DNA of 64,000 bases from Bryobacter sp. (GTDB taxonomy: Bacteria; Acidobacteriota; Terriglobia; Bryobacterales; Bryobacteraceae): the NCBI GenBank assembly GCA_022843625.1, contig JALHNH010000015.1, positions 1 to 64,000 on the forward strand. The letters run 5' to 3'. The notes under the pieces are model-generated. The model was not told the origin of the DNA. It ran no database searches and worked only from the letters and a program-made list of their open reading frames with translations. Of this stretch, positions 1 through 7,923 are shown piece after piece (positions within the stretch are counted from its first letter, which is position 1; the number at the start of each line of letters is the position of its first letter). The translations under genes and the position numbers were made by a program.

Positions 1-22
1 GTTCGCTGAGAGGAGAACGACC

Positions 23-220
23 ATGGCAGAGAAGACCATCACCATTGAAATCGACGAGACCGGAAACAGCTCGCTCGATCTGAACGGTTTCCAAGGAAAA
101 GGATGTGGCGACGTCGCTAAGCTGCTTCAGGGATCAGATCGGATCATTAACTCTAACAAGAAGCGCGAGTTCCACTTGGCTTGCCAGAAGCAAAATTCGA
201 AGCAGCGGCAACAGCGATAA
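23..220 (+). CDS. DUF2997-like small protein
   Basis: A 65-residue protein with a good ribosome site (AGGAG about 8 bases before ATG). Its N-terminal half has the DUF2997 pattern: a short beta hairpin with ITIEIDETGNSS, then GKGC near residues 26-29 and an acidic or polar helix. Family members are small proteins of unknown role. As I recall, they often lie beside AAA ATPase, DUF1257 or radical-SAM genes on plasmids and phages. A radical-SAM gene lies 4 kb downstream on the same strand, so the two were probably neighbours before the minus-strand block at 441-3747 arrived (inference). The Gln/Arg/Lys-rich tail from about residue 52 is not typical and may be altered by the insertion. Confidence 0.6.
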   Translation: MAEKTITIEIDETGNSSLDLNGFQGKGCGDVAKLLQGSDRIINSNKKREFHLACQKQNSKQRQQR

Positions 221-440
221 GCACATGATCGATGTCCCGCAGGCGGAGTCACTATGCAAACCATCAGTTTCTGGCTTACTTCCTAATTGCCGGACCATAC
301 ACCCAAGGTCACTTCTGGCGCATTGCATAGGGTTGCGCAGCCGTCCGCTGTAAGCCAGGACCAGGATTGGCGCCTTACCACCGACACCAGCAATCAGATT
401 CTTTCCCGATCGGGTGCCCAGGCTAACGGGTGACGGTTGC

Positions 441-611
441 TTAGAATACGTGATGCATCGCCCCCAACGCCTTAGGATCGAGGGGGGCTTTCACGCCGAT
501 GACGTTGAGGTGTTGAACCAGTTCGATTCGTGCCTGAATCTCTCGGACTCTCGCAACGCCAGCCTCCGCCTGAGTCCCTTCCGCATCGGCTTCTTCATGC
601 CGCGTTACCAT
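441..611 (-). CDS. Unrecognised 56-residue ORF after the RelA/SpoT gene
   Basis: This short ORF starts with ATG six bases after the stop of the RelA/SpoT gene, and GAGG lies 4 bases before the ATG. The peptide runs from MVTRHEEADAEG to GAMHHVF. It has an acidic start, a predicted helix (VARVREIQARIELVQ) and a conserved-looking end (GVKAPLDPKALGAM). The spacing and strand suggest translation coupled to the upstream gene. I do not recognise a family. It could be an antitoxin or partner for the RelA/SpoT-HEPN protein, but that rests only on position. Confidence 0.5.
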   Translation of the reverse strand: MVTRHEEADAEGTQAEAGVARVREIQARIELVQHLNVIGVKAPLDPKALGAMHHVF

Positions 612-617
612 TCAACC

Positions 618-1883
618 TCACACTGGCGGGTCTTGTTGTATGCGACGGATGACTTCCTCGACAATATCGTGGAGACGATTCGCCGAATCATGCAAGTCTG
701 CGGGGTCGACAACGTCTACGCCGTGGACGACACCGTTGCGCATGCGCCGGATGCGCTCGAACTCCCGTAAGTCCTGCACAAAGCGCTCCATCATTTTCGC
801 TGTTGGCACCACGCCTCGTCGTTGATCGGAACTCGGATACATGTCCCGCACGACGCGCTCCAGCCTGGCCCATTCGGCGAGGAGGTGGCCGATGGCTCCG
901 TGGAGTTCTGCAGCTGATGGCTCGACCGCTTGCTCGGCGCGAACCGAGAGTGGTCGTTCTGCTCTGATCTCCTCGTACACCTTGTACCGCGACTCTTCCT
1001 CCGCAAGGAGCCGGTCGATTATTTGCTCTGCGATCGGTCGCCGTTCCGTGTCGTGGTGCAAAGCGTCAAGGTACGGCTTGAGGAGTTCCGGCGTGAGGAG
1101 ATTGAGGCGCCTGAGCAGCTCGAACAAGAGATCTACGCGCCCGAGTGCGGAATCTGCCAGCGGTCCGTGTGCGTCGAGCGCGGTCCTACTCAACAAGTGC
1201 GAGGCGAGGTCAAAGTGGTTCACGAACTCTCGCTCGCTTCCAGCGACGCGCGTCTCACCGGCCTTCTGCAGGCGCTCCAGCGCGATCTCACCAGCAATTA
1301 CGAGGCCGTTGAGTTCGTCGAGGATCGCGTATTCCTCATCTGAAAGCGTTCCCTCGAAGGGCTTGTAGACAAGGTCGTGTTCAACTTCAGACCAAGCGTG
1401 CATGAGCACGGACGCGACTTGGATCTCCACGCGAGCCTCCGAGTACCGCTGCTGTGCCGTCCCAAGACTAGATTCCTTTAGTTGCACCCGGTAGTGCGTC
1501 GCCCAGTAGCCTGAGAACCGCTTCTTGTAGGTTGCCTTCGCGCTGGCAGGAAATTCCTTGGGCGTTTCCAGTAGGGTAAAGAGCTGTTTTACCAATCGGT
1601 CCACCTGACCCCGCTCGCCGGGGAAGTACAAGGCGACTCGTGCCCCGGCGAGGTCGACGATGTCCGCCGAGATCTCTTCGAGTGTGGTGTAGTTCTTCGT
1701 TCGTGCCCGCTGCCGTACCTTTGCTTCCAGGCGTGCGGGCGATTTCGCTCGCGAGGTGACCATGGAGCGGATGCCGGCGGCCTGCAGGTTCGAGTCGAGC
1801 GTTTGCGCGATGAGGCGCGCAGTCTGATCGTAGTAGTCGAACTCTCTGCGGTACCGAGCGATGAACTCTTCGATCAATCCCAT
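618..1883 (-). CDS. RelA/SpoT-family nucleotide synthetase with C-terminal HEPN-like motif
   Basis: A 421-residue protein. Residues about 40-175 carry the RelA/SpoT synthetase fold: SRAKSPARLEAKV (44-56), DLAGARVALYF (77-87), SGYWATHYRVQL (124-135) and EIQVASVLMHAWSEVEHD (153-170). Family members transfer pyrophosphate from ATP to GDP/GTP, or to adenosine nucleotides or tRNA in toxic versions. There is no HD hydrolase domain. The C-terminal part is helical and contains RNGVVH (382-387), matching the Rx4-6H motif of HEPN ribonucleases. The gene is last but one in a minus-strand row after the PIN-GNAT-EVE and ASCH genes, 6 bases after the ASCH stop. A defence or toxin-antitoxin role is inferred from context; a housekeeping short synthetase is the alternative. 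Confidence 0.8.
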   Translation of the reverse strand: MGLIEEFIARYRREFDYYDQTARLIAQTLDSNLQAAGIRSMVTSRAKSPARLEAKVRQRARTKNYTTLEEISADIVDLAGARVALYFPGERGQVDRLVKQLFTLLETPKEFPASAKATYKKRFSGYWATHYRVQLKESSLGTAQQRYSEARVEIQVASVLMHAWSEVEHDLVYKPFEGTLSDEEYAILDELNGLVIAGEIALERLQKAGETRVAGSEREFVNHFDLASHLLSRTALDAHGPLADSALGRVDLLFELLRRLNLLTPELLKPYLDALHHDTERRPIAEQIIDRLLAEEESRYKVYEEIRAERPLSVRAEQAVEPSAAELHGAIGHLLAEWARLERVVRDMYPSSDQRRGVVPTAKMMERFVQDLREFERIRRMRNGVVHGVDVVDPADLHDSANRLHDIVEEVIRRIQQDPPV

Positions 1884-1889
1884 ACTGCT

Positions 1890-2348
1890 TTAGAGGTACA
1901 AGAACGACTGGGGTGGCCGGACGCCGTATGCTACCTGCAGGTCGAGTGGTTGCTTGTATCGGTCGACTTTGCCGATGACGATCGCGTGACCGATGTCTCG
2001 TCCCGCGAAGTAGTTAAAGAACACCGTGCGGTCGATGCCTGCCTGTTTCTCGGTGCGGTCCCATAAAGCGTCGACGTCGTCGGTGATGATGTCTTCGACC
2101 TTGAATTCCCCCGCGACTTGACCGACAGGGCTAGTGATGTAGACCACGACGACTTTGATATCTTCTTTGAAGATCGAGCGACGGAACTCGAACCGCTTCT
2201 TGCCAGAGAAGATGGCCTCGGCATACTCGGGCTTAATTGATAAAACTGCGTGGGTCGGCTTGTGCGAGTCGGAGGATCGTGCAGAACTGCTCTTTCGTAA
2301 GGGGCTCAAAGCCTTGTGGGGCGGATGATACGTCGCGGATGATGCCAT
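1890..2348 (-). CDS. ASCH-domain protein
   Basis: From about residue 32 the protein matches the ASCH (PUA-like) fold, with HAVLSIKPEYAEAIFSGKKR followed by FEFRRSIF and a strand GQVAGEFKVEDI. ASCH proteins are predicted RNA or modified-nucleotide binders; some are hydrolases acting on acetylated cytidine. The ATG at 2348 gives 152 residues but lies 116 bases inside the upstream gene. The first 30 residues of that reading look non-native, so a downstream start such as TTG near 2309, or coupling by frameshift, is possible. The gene continues the PIN-GNAT-EVE row and precedes the RelA/SpoT gene by 6 bases. Confidence 0.7.
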   Translation of the reverse strand: MASSATYHPPHKALSPLRKSSSARSSDSHKPTHAVLSIKPEYAEAIFSGKKRFEFRRSIFKEDIKVVVVYITSPVGQVAGEFKVEDIITDDVDALWDRTEKQAGIDRTVFFNYFAGRDIGHAIVIGKVDRYKQPLDLQVAYGVRPPQSFLYL

Positions 2349-3747
2349 GTTCGATCAACTCCTTCATATTAGGTCGCTTCGCGAATGAATACGCGTACAG
2401 GAACTCGACGATGAACGGTCGGTTGTGCTTCTTATAGTCCCACCACTTCATCAGTTCCTGGTCATCGAACACGCTGCGCTTGCGACACAGGCTGATGAAG
2501 TGCGCGGCATCGCGGATGTTTGCGGTGACATTTTCGACGATCCCGACGGTGGTGACGACGCTCTTGTGATACCCGCCGGTGCGGTAGAAGACGATTGCGT
2601 CCCCGCGCTTGAGATCGCGCTTGATCGAGCGGCAGATGTACACCTTCCGGATCGCGTTGCGATGGGGGAGCGGCTCGACGAAATCTGCTGGAGACTCCGT
2701 CCGTAGAATCGAATCGGGCAAGAGACTCGTATGAAACTCGGGCCAGATTGGGACGATAAAGGCTCGCGTGCCGAGGCTCACGATGGGAAACGTGAGAGCT
2801 GGTGCGCTCGCGTCAAAGATCCGTTTCATGCTCCGCACGAGGACCAGCTCTCTCCCATAGGTGCCACTCTTCGTGCCGTGCTCGACGAATCCGAAGTCCT
2901 GCAAGAGTTTGACGAGGCGTTGTTGGCCAGCGGTGTTCGGGAAGATCGTCACGTAGACCTCTTCCACGTTCTGCCGGAGCGCGTTATCAAAGATGATCTT
3001 GAGGAATCGCTCGCCAAGCTTGAACCCGTTCATCTCGACTTTGAACGTGCCGATCTTCAATCGTCGCTTGGGCTCGAATCGTGGCTCGATGTCGCTGTAA
3101 TTCTCGTCTGTCCCCTCGACTTTGAGATAAAGGAAGGCGACGAGGTCGTTCCCCTGGGTACACACGTAGGCGGATTCGTCAGCCTTGCGTGAGAACCACT
3201 TGTCGAAGGCGTCCCCGCCGTAGTCCTGCCGGAAGCTGTCGAAGAATTCTCCTGTGATGTCGGTCGCGCCGAAGACCGTCTTCTTGACGGCGAGGACCTT
3301 GTAATCAACGAGGGTAGGATTCTCAGCCGTAACCTTTTCGAGGAATGCGTCAAGCGTGAAGACCCGGTCGGCGATGCCGAGCATCGCTGCTTTTGTGTGA
3401 ACTCCTCGATCCTCCGTGATGAGGATGTCCACGCGGTTCGCTACCACCTCGTTCACGATGATCGTATCGTTCCGATCGTTTTCCGTCCTGTCCGTTGCGG
3501 CGAACTCCGCTGCGCCGGCCGACATCGGCGCGATCGTCTTGAGGATGTTGTACGACTGGAGTTTCGCAGCGAAGCTCTTGCGGACCCTCTCGTCCTTGTG
3601 CTTCTCGATTTCGCTCAAGCTGACAGGATGCGCGCACTTCTCATGCTTAAGTCTGTCAAGCCAGTTGAAGACGTTCCCGATGTCTCCCCGAACCACGGTC
3701 GATGCCTCGCGATGAATCAAGACGTTGGTGTCGAGGAGAACCCGCAT
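2233..3747 (-). CDS. PIN nuclease-GNAT-EVE-like multidomain protein
   Basis: A 504-residue protein with three parts. Residues 1-130 form a PIN ribonuclease domain with the acidic set D6 (LLDTNVLI), E46, D94 and D113 (ITEDRGVHTKA). Residues about 140-310 look like a GNAT acetyltransferase, with LKIGTFKVEMNGFKLGERFL followed by a strand containing YVTIFPN and a GFVEHGT end. Residues about 320-504 contain a PUA/EVE-like beta domain (AFIVPIWPEF, KRGDAIVFYRTGGYHKS, VGIVENV). It is the first gene of the minus-strand block, and its 3' end overlaps the ASCH gene. A nuclease plus an acetyltransferase plus modified-base readers suggests an RNA-targeting toxin or defence effector (inference). I know no described system with exactly this set. 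Confidence 0.75.
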   Translation of the reverse strand: MRVLLDTNVLIHREASTVVRGDIGNVFNWLDRLKHEKCAHPVSLSEIEKHKDERVRKSFAAKLQSYNILKTIAPMSAGAAEFAATDRTENDRNDTIIVNEVVANRVDILITEDRGVHTKAAMLGIADRVFTLDAFLEKVTAENPTLVDYKVLAVKKTVFGATDITGEFFDSFRQDYGGDAFDKWFSRKADESAYVCTQGNDLVAFLYLKVEGTDENYSDIEPRFEPKRRLKIGTFKVEMNGFKLGERFLKIIFDNALRQNVEEVYVTIFPNTAGQQRLVKLLQDFGFVEHGTKSGTYGRELVLVRSMKRIFDASAPALTFPIVSLGTRAFIVPIWPEFHTSLLPDSILRTESPADFVEPLPHRNAIRKVYICRSIKRDLKRGDAIVFYRTGGYHKSVVTTVGIVENVTANIRDAAHFISLCRKRSVFDDQELMKWWDYKKHNRPFIVEFLYAYSFAKRPNMKELIEHGIIRDVSSAPQGFEPLTKEQFCTILRLAQADPRSFIN

Positions 3748-3810
3748 TGGATGGTAATAAAACAGTTTATATCAAAAATGTTCGATAAAAATATCCGAGA
3801 ATTGTTCCCG
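3748..3810 (-). promoter_or_regulatory. AT-rich leader, probable promoter of the PIN-ASCH-RelA/SpoT block
   Basis: The 60 bases before the PIN gene are far richer in A and T than the surrounding DNA. On the minus strand they contain TTGATATAAACTG and ATATTTTTATCG, which could supply -35 and -10 elements. No clear inverted repeat for an operator was seen. Confidence 0.35.
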
Positions 3811-3835
3811 TTGCCCACGCTTCATCCTCTTACCA

Positions 3836-3994
3836 AATGAGCTTGACGTCCGCTCCGTGGAATGCCTCGCGGATTACCAGCGCTATCGTGATCGCCTTCA
3901 GCACGCCATTCAGACCTGCCAAATCTTCCTGAGTCTTGAGTCCCTTCAACAGTTCCTCCAGGACCTCTGGTAAATCTCCACCGCATATCGTCTT
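3836..3994 (-). pseudogene. Possible IS256-family transposase remnant
   Basis: A minus-strand frame, without a start codon and ending in TAA, reads GGDLPEVLEELLKGLKTQED and then LAGLNGVLKAITIALVIREA. This resembles the N-terminal part of IS256-type transposases (a short leader, then a segment like GLLKQLTKALVERALE), after which the match stops at LIW. About 50 residues remain and no inverted repeats were found. If correct, it is a scar of the event that brought in or trimmed the neighbouring minus-strand block. The rest of the gene-free stretch 3748-4308 shows nothing else I can support. Confidence 0.3.
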
Positions 3995-4308
3995 TCACTG
4001 ACGGAGAATCACGTTTACACAAAATGTTGTACATATTCCCTCGCTGGATTGTTCCTGGAATACGCCATTTGGAGGTTTGCCAGTCCCCGTTTTCGGAAGT
4101 TGACCTTTTTGTTCCTGCTGCCTCTGACTTGAATTGGTCGGCTTTAAGCGGACTAGCCGTTGGAAAACCATGGATGGCGACAAGCATTCTTGGCGTGTCT
4201 GACTGTTGAAATCGAGGCGCCTTTCCATTTCACAAAGCGACATCTGGAGTTAATGAGATCTCCAAGTGGGTTGAATCGAACCCGCCAGGAGGCAGCAAGG
4301 AGGTCAAA

Positions 4309-4911
4309 GTGACGATGAGAACGCATTCCAGCCTGGAGCGGAGTCGAGTGAACGGCCCTGGATCCAGAGCTGTGATCTGGCTGCAGGGCTGTTCCTTGAA
4401 CTGTCCCGGATGCTGGAATCCACTAAGTCATTCAATTGAAGGCGGCATGGAAGTTGAGATCGCCTCAGCCGTGGAATGGGTAGCTGACCTGCACGCTAGC
4501 GGCTTGATCGATGGACTCACAATTAGCGGTGGAGAACCGATGGAACAGGCCAGGGCGCTCTTGGCCTTGCTCCAAGCTCTGCGCCTCCTCCTCCCCGAGA
4601 TCAGCATCGGCCTGTTTTCCGGTTACACGGAGAGGGAGTTAGCGAGCGGTGCCTTTCTTTCGCGAGACGCCAATCCACCCTCATCGCAAGCCGACCTCTG
4701 GCGTGCGATTCGACAGCATCTCGATTTTGCAGTCCTCGGACGGTTCAACGGGAATCGGCCTTCGCAACAGCCGCTTGTCAGTAGTCAGAATCAGGCCCTG
4801 TTACTGCTTTCTGATCGCCACTCCTACAGCGACTTTTCGCCGCTGAGTGTCGAGTTCACTATCAATTCCCAGGGGATCACCCAGATCACTGGGTTCCCCA
4901 TCCTGCAATAA
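4309..4911 (+). CDS. Radical-SAM activating-enzyme-like protein (4Fe-4S, NrdG/PflA-like)
   Basis: A 200-residue protein with the radical-SAM cluster motif C28-x3-C32-x2-C35 in WLQGCSLNCPGCWNP, and the SAM-binding ISGGEPMEQ at 72-80. The length and the GCSLNCPGC form resemble the small activases of the NrdG type. A GTG start at 4309 sits 5 bases after AAGGAGG; the ATG at 4315 would be 11 bases away, so GTG is preferred. No ribonucleotide reductase or glycyl-radical enzyme is visible nearby, so the substrate is unknown. The gene leads the plus-strand PRTRC row and was probably next to the DUF2997 gene before the insertion. Confidence 0.8.
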   Translation: MTMRTHSSLERSRVNGPGSRAVIWLQGCSLNCPGCWNPLSHSIEGGMEVEIASAVEWVADLHASGLIDGLTISGGEPMEQARALLALLQALRLLLPEISIGLFSGYTERELASGAFLSRDANPPSSQADLWRAIRQHLDFAVLGRFNGNRPSQQPLVSSQNQALLLLSDRHSYSDFSPLSVEFTINSQGITQITGFPILQ

Positions 4912-4972
4912 CTTCCGTCGCGCCGACCCGCGCCACCACCAACCACAACCCACATAAGGAGACGTGTATTCC

Positions 4973-5986
4973 ATGTCGTTTCAATCCTATCTTTTCTCCA
5001 TTTCAGACAGCCCAACCGCACCACCTTTACCCTTCGTTCAGCCCAGTATTGGCGGCAATGCGGACGGTGGCAGCAGCCCCCCAGCCATCCCGATTCAGGA
5101 TCCCGGAGTGGATCTCGCCAAGAAGACGGTCTGCATCAAGGTGCGGCTCTCTACCATGGGCAACACCCGCAAGGTGTCGACTTCCCAGATCGAAGCCGAC
5201 GCGGACAAGGATCTCCTCCGCGTTTCAAAACATCTGCTGGATTCGGCGGAACTGAAGGCCATCGGGCGATTCGATGGAGAGATTCGTCGTTACCTGTACA
5301 ACCTGTGCCTTCCGTTCGAAGTCGGCATTCACCTCCTTCCGATTGCCGCCCTCCAGGTTGTCGAGCAGCGCCTCCGGCAATTCCAGACGGAGCGGGAGCA
5401 ACTCGTCAACGCATTCATCCAGGTCTATCCGGGCCTTTGCATCGATGCGAGCAAACGGCTCCGTGGCCTCTACAACCCGGCTGACTATCCGCCCGTAGAA
5501 GAAGTTGCGCGCCAATTCGGATTCTCATGGCAATACGTCAGCTTCGGGGTTCCCGATCAACTCCGCGGAATCTCTCAGGAAGTGTGGGACCAGGAACGCG
5601 AGAAAGCCGCCCAACGCATGGCGGAAGCATCCTCGGAGATCCAGGTTGTCCTTCGCGAGTCGATGGGTAAGCTCGTCCAGCACATGGCGGAGCGCCTTCG
5701 AGATAGCGCCGATGGAAAGCCACTTCGCTTCAAGGAAACGACCGTGTCGAACCTGGTCGAGTTCCTCGAAAACTTTGAGTTCCGGAATGTGACGGATGAC
5801 CAGGAGCTACAACAGATCGTGAAGCAGGCCCGTGGTCTCTTGCAGGGCGTTGGCGCCGACGATCTCCGCAACACGGGTGAACTCCGCACAAAGGTCCAGT
5901 CGGGTATGGCGTCACTCGCGGCGGAGTTGGACGCGATGGTGACTCGTGCCGGTAGCCGGAAATTCCGCTTTGAAGAGGCGGCTTAG
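4973..5986 (+). CDS. DUF3150-like protein of the PRTRC-associated cassette
   Basis: A 337-residue soluble protein. The Pro/Gly-rich first 45 residues look disordered. The rest is mostly helical and contains VDLAKKTVCIKVRLSTMGNT, a helix pair with FDGEIRRYLYNLCLPFEVGI, and long charged helices near 200-300. The pattern fits DUF3150, a family of unknown function often found with MoxR-type ATPases or plasmid cassettes. ATG at 4973 is preferred, 11 bases after AAGGAG; the GTG at 4964 is only 2 bases from it. It sits between the radical-SAM gene and PRTRC protein E, on the same strand. Confidence 0.55.
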   Translation: MSFQSYLFSISDSPTAPPLPFVQPSIGGNADGGSSPPAIPIQDPGVDLAKKTVCIKVRLSTMGNTRKVSTSQIEADADKDLLRVSKHLLDSAELKAIGRFDGEIRRYLYNLCLPFEVGIHLLPIAALQVVEQRLRQFQTEREQLVNAFIQVYPGLCIDASKRLRGLYNPADYPPVEEVARQFGFSWQYVSFGVPDQLRGISQEVWDQEREKAAQRMAEASSEIQVVLRESMGKLVQHMAERLRDSADGKPLRFKETTVSNLVEFLENFEFRNVTDDQELQQIVKQARGLLQGVGADDLRNTGELRTKVQSGMASLAAELDAMVTRAGSRKFRFEEAA

Positions 5987-6021
5987 CCGCGAATCCAAAT
6001 TACGAAAGGAGTGTGAACTTC

Positions 6022-6465
6022 ATGAACCAACCAGAAACAACGGGCCTGTTCTCCCAACTGGCGCCGATGCTTTCCAACCGGACCGTAATCCTAACGGTGG
6101 CGGCTACGGGCCGAGACGTCCTGACGGTCAGCATCATCCCAAAGAAGCTGAAAGACGACGAGAATGACGTATTGTCGGTTCCCCTTTGCGCCACCGGCAC
6201 CGCCGAAGAACTCGACCGGGACCTGCCTAGCCAATTGCGCGACTTCGTCGACGCCCATTCGTCAACCTCCTCCAATTTGGCCCGGATCAAGGAGGAGCTC
6301 GAAGCGGCGGAAAAGGCGGTCGAAGAAGCACGAAAAGAAAAGCTGAAAGGGAAGAAACTCCCGGTCGCGGAGAAAGCGGCGGCACCCAAGCCGGAGCCAC
6401 AAGGGACGCTCGGGCTTTTCGATGAAGCTGCAGGCGAACCAGAGGATGTTGAGGTGAACGGATGA
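6022..6465 (+). CDS. PRTRC system protein E
   Basis: A 147-residue protein matching PRTRC protein E: an N-terminal domain with LFSQLAPMLSNRTVILTVAA, then IPKKLKDDENDVLSVPLCAT and a GTAEELDRDLPSQL segment. An Ala/Glu/Lys-rich coiled-coil-like helix follows, with an acidic tail. PRTRC stands for ParB-related, ThiF-related cassette, found mostly on plasmids; the job of protein E is unknown. ATG 6022 lies 10 bases after GGAG, while GTG 6013 is too close to it. The stop overlaps the start of the protein C gene (ATGA), so the two are probably translated together. Confidence 0.85.
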   Translation: MNQPETTGLFSQLAPMLSNRTVILTVAATGRDVLTVSIIPKKLKDDENDVLSVPLCATGTAEELDRDLPSQLRDFVDAHSSTSSNLARIKEELEAAEKAVEEARKEKLKGKKLPVAEKAAAPKPEPQGTLGLFDEAAGEPEDVEVNG

Positions 6466-6665
6466 CGGTAACCAAGATGACCCGCGAGTTTCGATTTGGT
6501 GGCGCAAAGCTTCCAGATCCGAACCCAGAAATGAATGCAGAGCAGGTGCGGTCCATCTACGCGACGCAATTTCCTGAGATCGCTACAGCCGTCTTGACCG
6601 GCCCCGAAGCGGTAGGCGATAAGCTCGTCTTCCGCTTCGAGCGGGCGATCGGAGCCAAGGGATAA
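6462..6665 (+). CDS. PRTRC system protein C, ubiquitin-like (Prok_Ub)
   Basis: A 67-residue beta-grasp protein recognisable from REFRFGGAKLPDPNPEMNAE, QVRSIYATQFPEIATAVLTG and KLVFRFERAIGAKG. This is the pattern of PRTRC protein C, assigned in the Aravind/Burroughs analyses to the prokaryotic ubiquitin-like family. The chain ends in a single Lys-Gly rather than Gly-Gly, so if it is conjugated it may need no trimming. It lies in a row with E2-like protein B and E1-like ThiF. The start overlaps the protein E stop by four bases. Confidence 0.88.
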   Translation: MTVTKMTREFRFGGAKLPDPNPEMNAEQVRSIYATQFPEIATAVLTGPEAVGDKLVFRFERAIGAKG

Positions 6666-6669
6666 GCCT

Positions 6670-6891
6670 ATGCCGCAGGAACCAACGGTCGAGGAGGTTC
6701 TCGAAGAACTCGATGCAATTGCGCGAGGGCTGCACCCAAGTCAGAAAACCATTCTGGAGGAGTATCGAAAATGTCCCGATTGGCAACAGGCCGCGCAACT
6801 TGTGGCCAAAGGAATCCAGCGCCTTCACCGCGGCAGCGGCCAATACCGATTGCTCGATGTTCCACCGGGGTGGCTTCCGCCCACTCTCTAA
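6670..6891 (+). CDS. Small unrecognised protein inside the PRTRC row
   Basis: A 73-residue mostly helical protein (VEEVLEELDAIARGLHPSQK, then LEEYRKCPDWQQAAQLVAKG) ending in LLDVPPGWLPPTL. It starts 4 bases after the protein C stop, and its TAA overlaps the ATG of protein F (TAATG). This tight packing argues that it is a real gene coupled to both neighbours. I do not recall it among the named PRTRC proteins A-F. It could be an extra partner of the ubiquitin-like protein C or of F; function unknown. Confidence 0.65.
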   Translation: MPQEPTVEEVLEELDAIARGLHPSQKTILEEYRKCPDWQQAAQLVAKGIQRLHRGSGQYRLLDVPPGWLPPTL

Positions 6892-7853
6892 TGGGCACTG
6901 GCAATTCGGCCGGCTGGAGTCTGCCTCTATTGAATGGAATTCCCGGCCATCATCAAATGCTTCACGGGGAGCGGATCGTTGCGCGCACAGGAGCAAACCT
7001 CCTACGCGCAGGAATCGCTCCCGCGGCCGCTTGGACCAAGGCAGGCCAGGACCCCTATGAGTTTCTGCGGATCGCTTTGGAACACTGCGTTCAGCAAAGC
7101 AGTAGTGCGGTCCTTCGGGAGCACTTCTTCATGACGTTGACGCTCAGTTCCACCGTCGATCCGATCTCTGGCGGCGAGGGCGACGGCAGCAATCTTTACC
7201 TCATCGCCGATCCCACGCAAGCCGGCTACTTGGTGCTGGGGCCAACCATCAAGGCACTGGAGCGAGAGCACCCAAGGCTACCGGCGACGTTCTACCGGAT
7301 CTTCACGTCATCGCTCAATCGCTGGGTGAGGGTTTTCGACTTTCAGGATGCGCTGGAACGGAACGAAATGTTGCGGGATTGGTATGAAGGCGATCCCGAT
7401 GCTGCGAGCATAGAGCTTCCAGATGTGGACGCCGCAGTACCTTCAGCCCTAAAGCGGAAGCCGCTCAGCCTCCCGGGTTTACGCCAGGTCATGAGCCGCA
7501 TTCGCGCACCGGAAGTACGTCGGTGGCTTGAATGCCTGATGGCACTCGAAATTGAGTCGTCCCGCGCGCAACCACCCGAACTCGACTCTGAAATCCGAGA
7601 CCAACTTCATGATTCAAATCCGCCCCTGCCGGCATTGCTGATCGTGTTCAGGAAGCACGACGCCATAGAAGCGGCCTTCGACGCGGAGGCGGAAGGCATG
7701 ATGGAGGTTTCCCCAGAGCCAAATTTGATCATCCCGGTGAGAACCGACGACTTCGGGTATGCCCGGGACTCTTTCTACAAATTGGGCTGCTTTCTAAAAG
7801 CACTTTCTTGTGCCAGCGAACTGATGAAGCTCTTGCCCGAGAATGACATTTGA
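6891..7853 (+). CDS. PRTRC system protein F
   Basis: About 320 residues when started at the ATG overlapping the upstream stop (TAATG). An in-frame start 120 bases earlier would encode a non-native leader. Features typical of protein F are the opening GERIVARTGANLLRAGIAPA, an FFMTLTLSSTVDP segment, and the conserved LPGLRQVMSRIRAPEVRRWL block about two thirds along. The function is unknown. It follows the 73-residue gene and precedes protein B by 70 bases. Confidence 0.8.
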   Translation: MGTGNSAGWSLPLLNGIPGHHQMLHGERIVARTGANLLRAGIAPAAAWTKAGQDPYEFLRIALEHCVQQSSSAVLREHFFMTLTLSSTVDPISGGEGDGSNLYLIADPTQAGYLVLGPTIKALEREHPRLPATFYRIFTSSLNRWVRVFDFQDALERNEMLRDWYEGDPDAASIELPDVDAAVPSALKRKPLSLPGLRQVMSRIRAPEVRRWLECLMALEIESSRAQPPELDSEIRDQLHDSNPPLPALLIVFRKHDAIEAAFDAEAEGMMEVSPEPNLIIPVRTDDFGYARDSFYKLGCFLKALSCASELMKLLPENDI

Positions 7854-7923
7854 TCGAGCCAAGAAAATCATTCAGTGATTAACGCGATACCGGCTCGACA
7901 ACAACCACGAAAGGGGGTAAATC

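Noticed and set aside
414-770. A 118-codon plus-strand frame at the left end
   Set aside because: It is antisense to the 56-residue ORF and to the end of the RelA/SpoT gene; no ribosome site and no family pattern.
3822-4243. Two overlapping minus-strand frames of 82 and 121 codons
   Set aside because: Their translations show no family pattern; the only suggestive sequence lies in a third frame (the IS256-like remnant).
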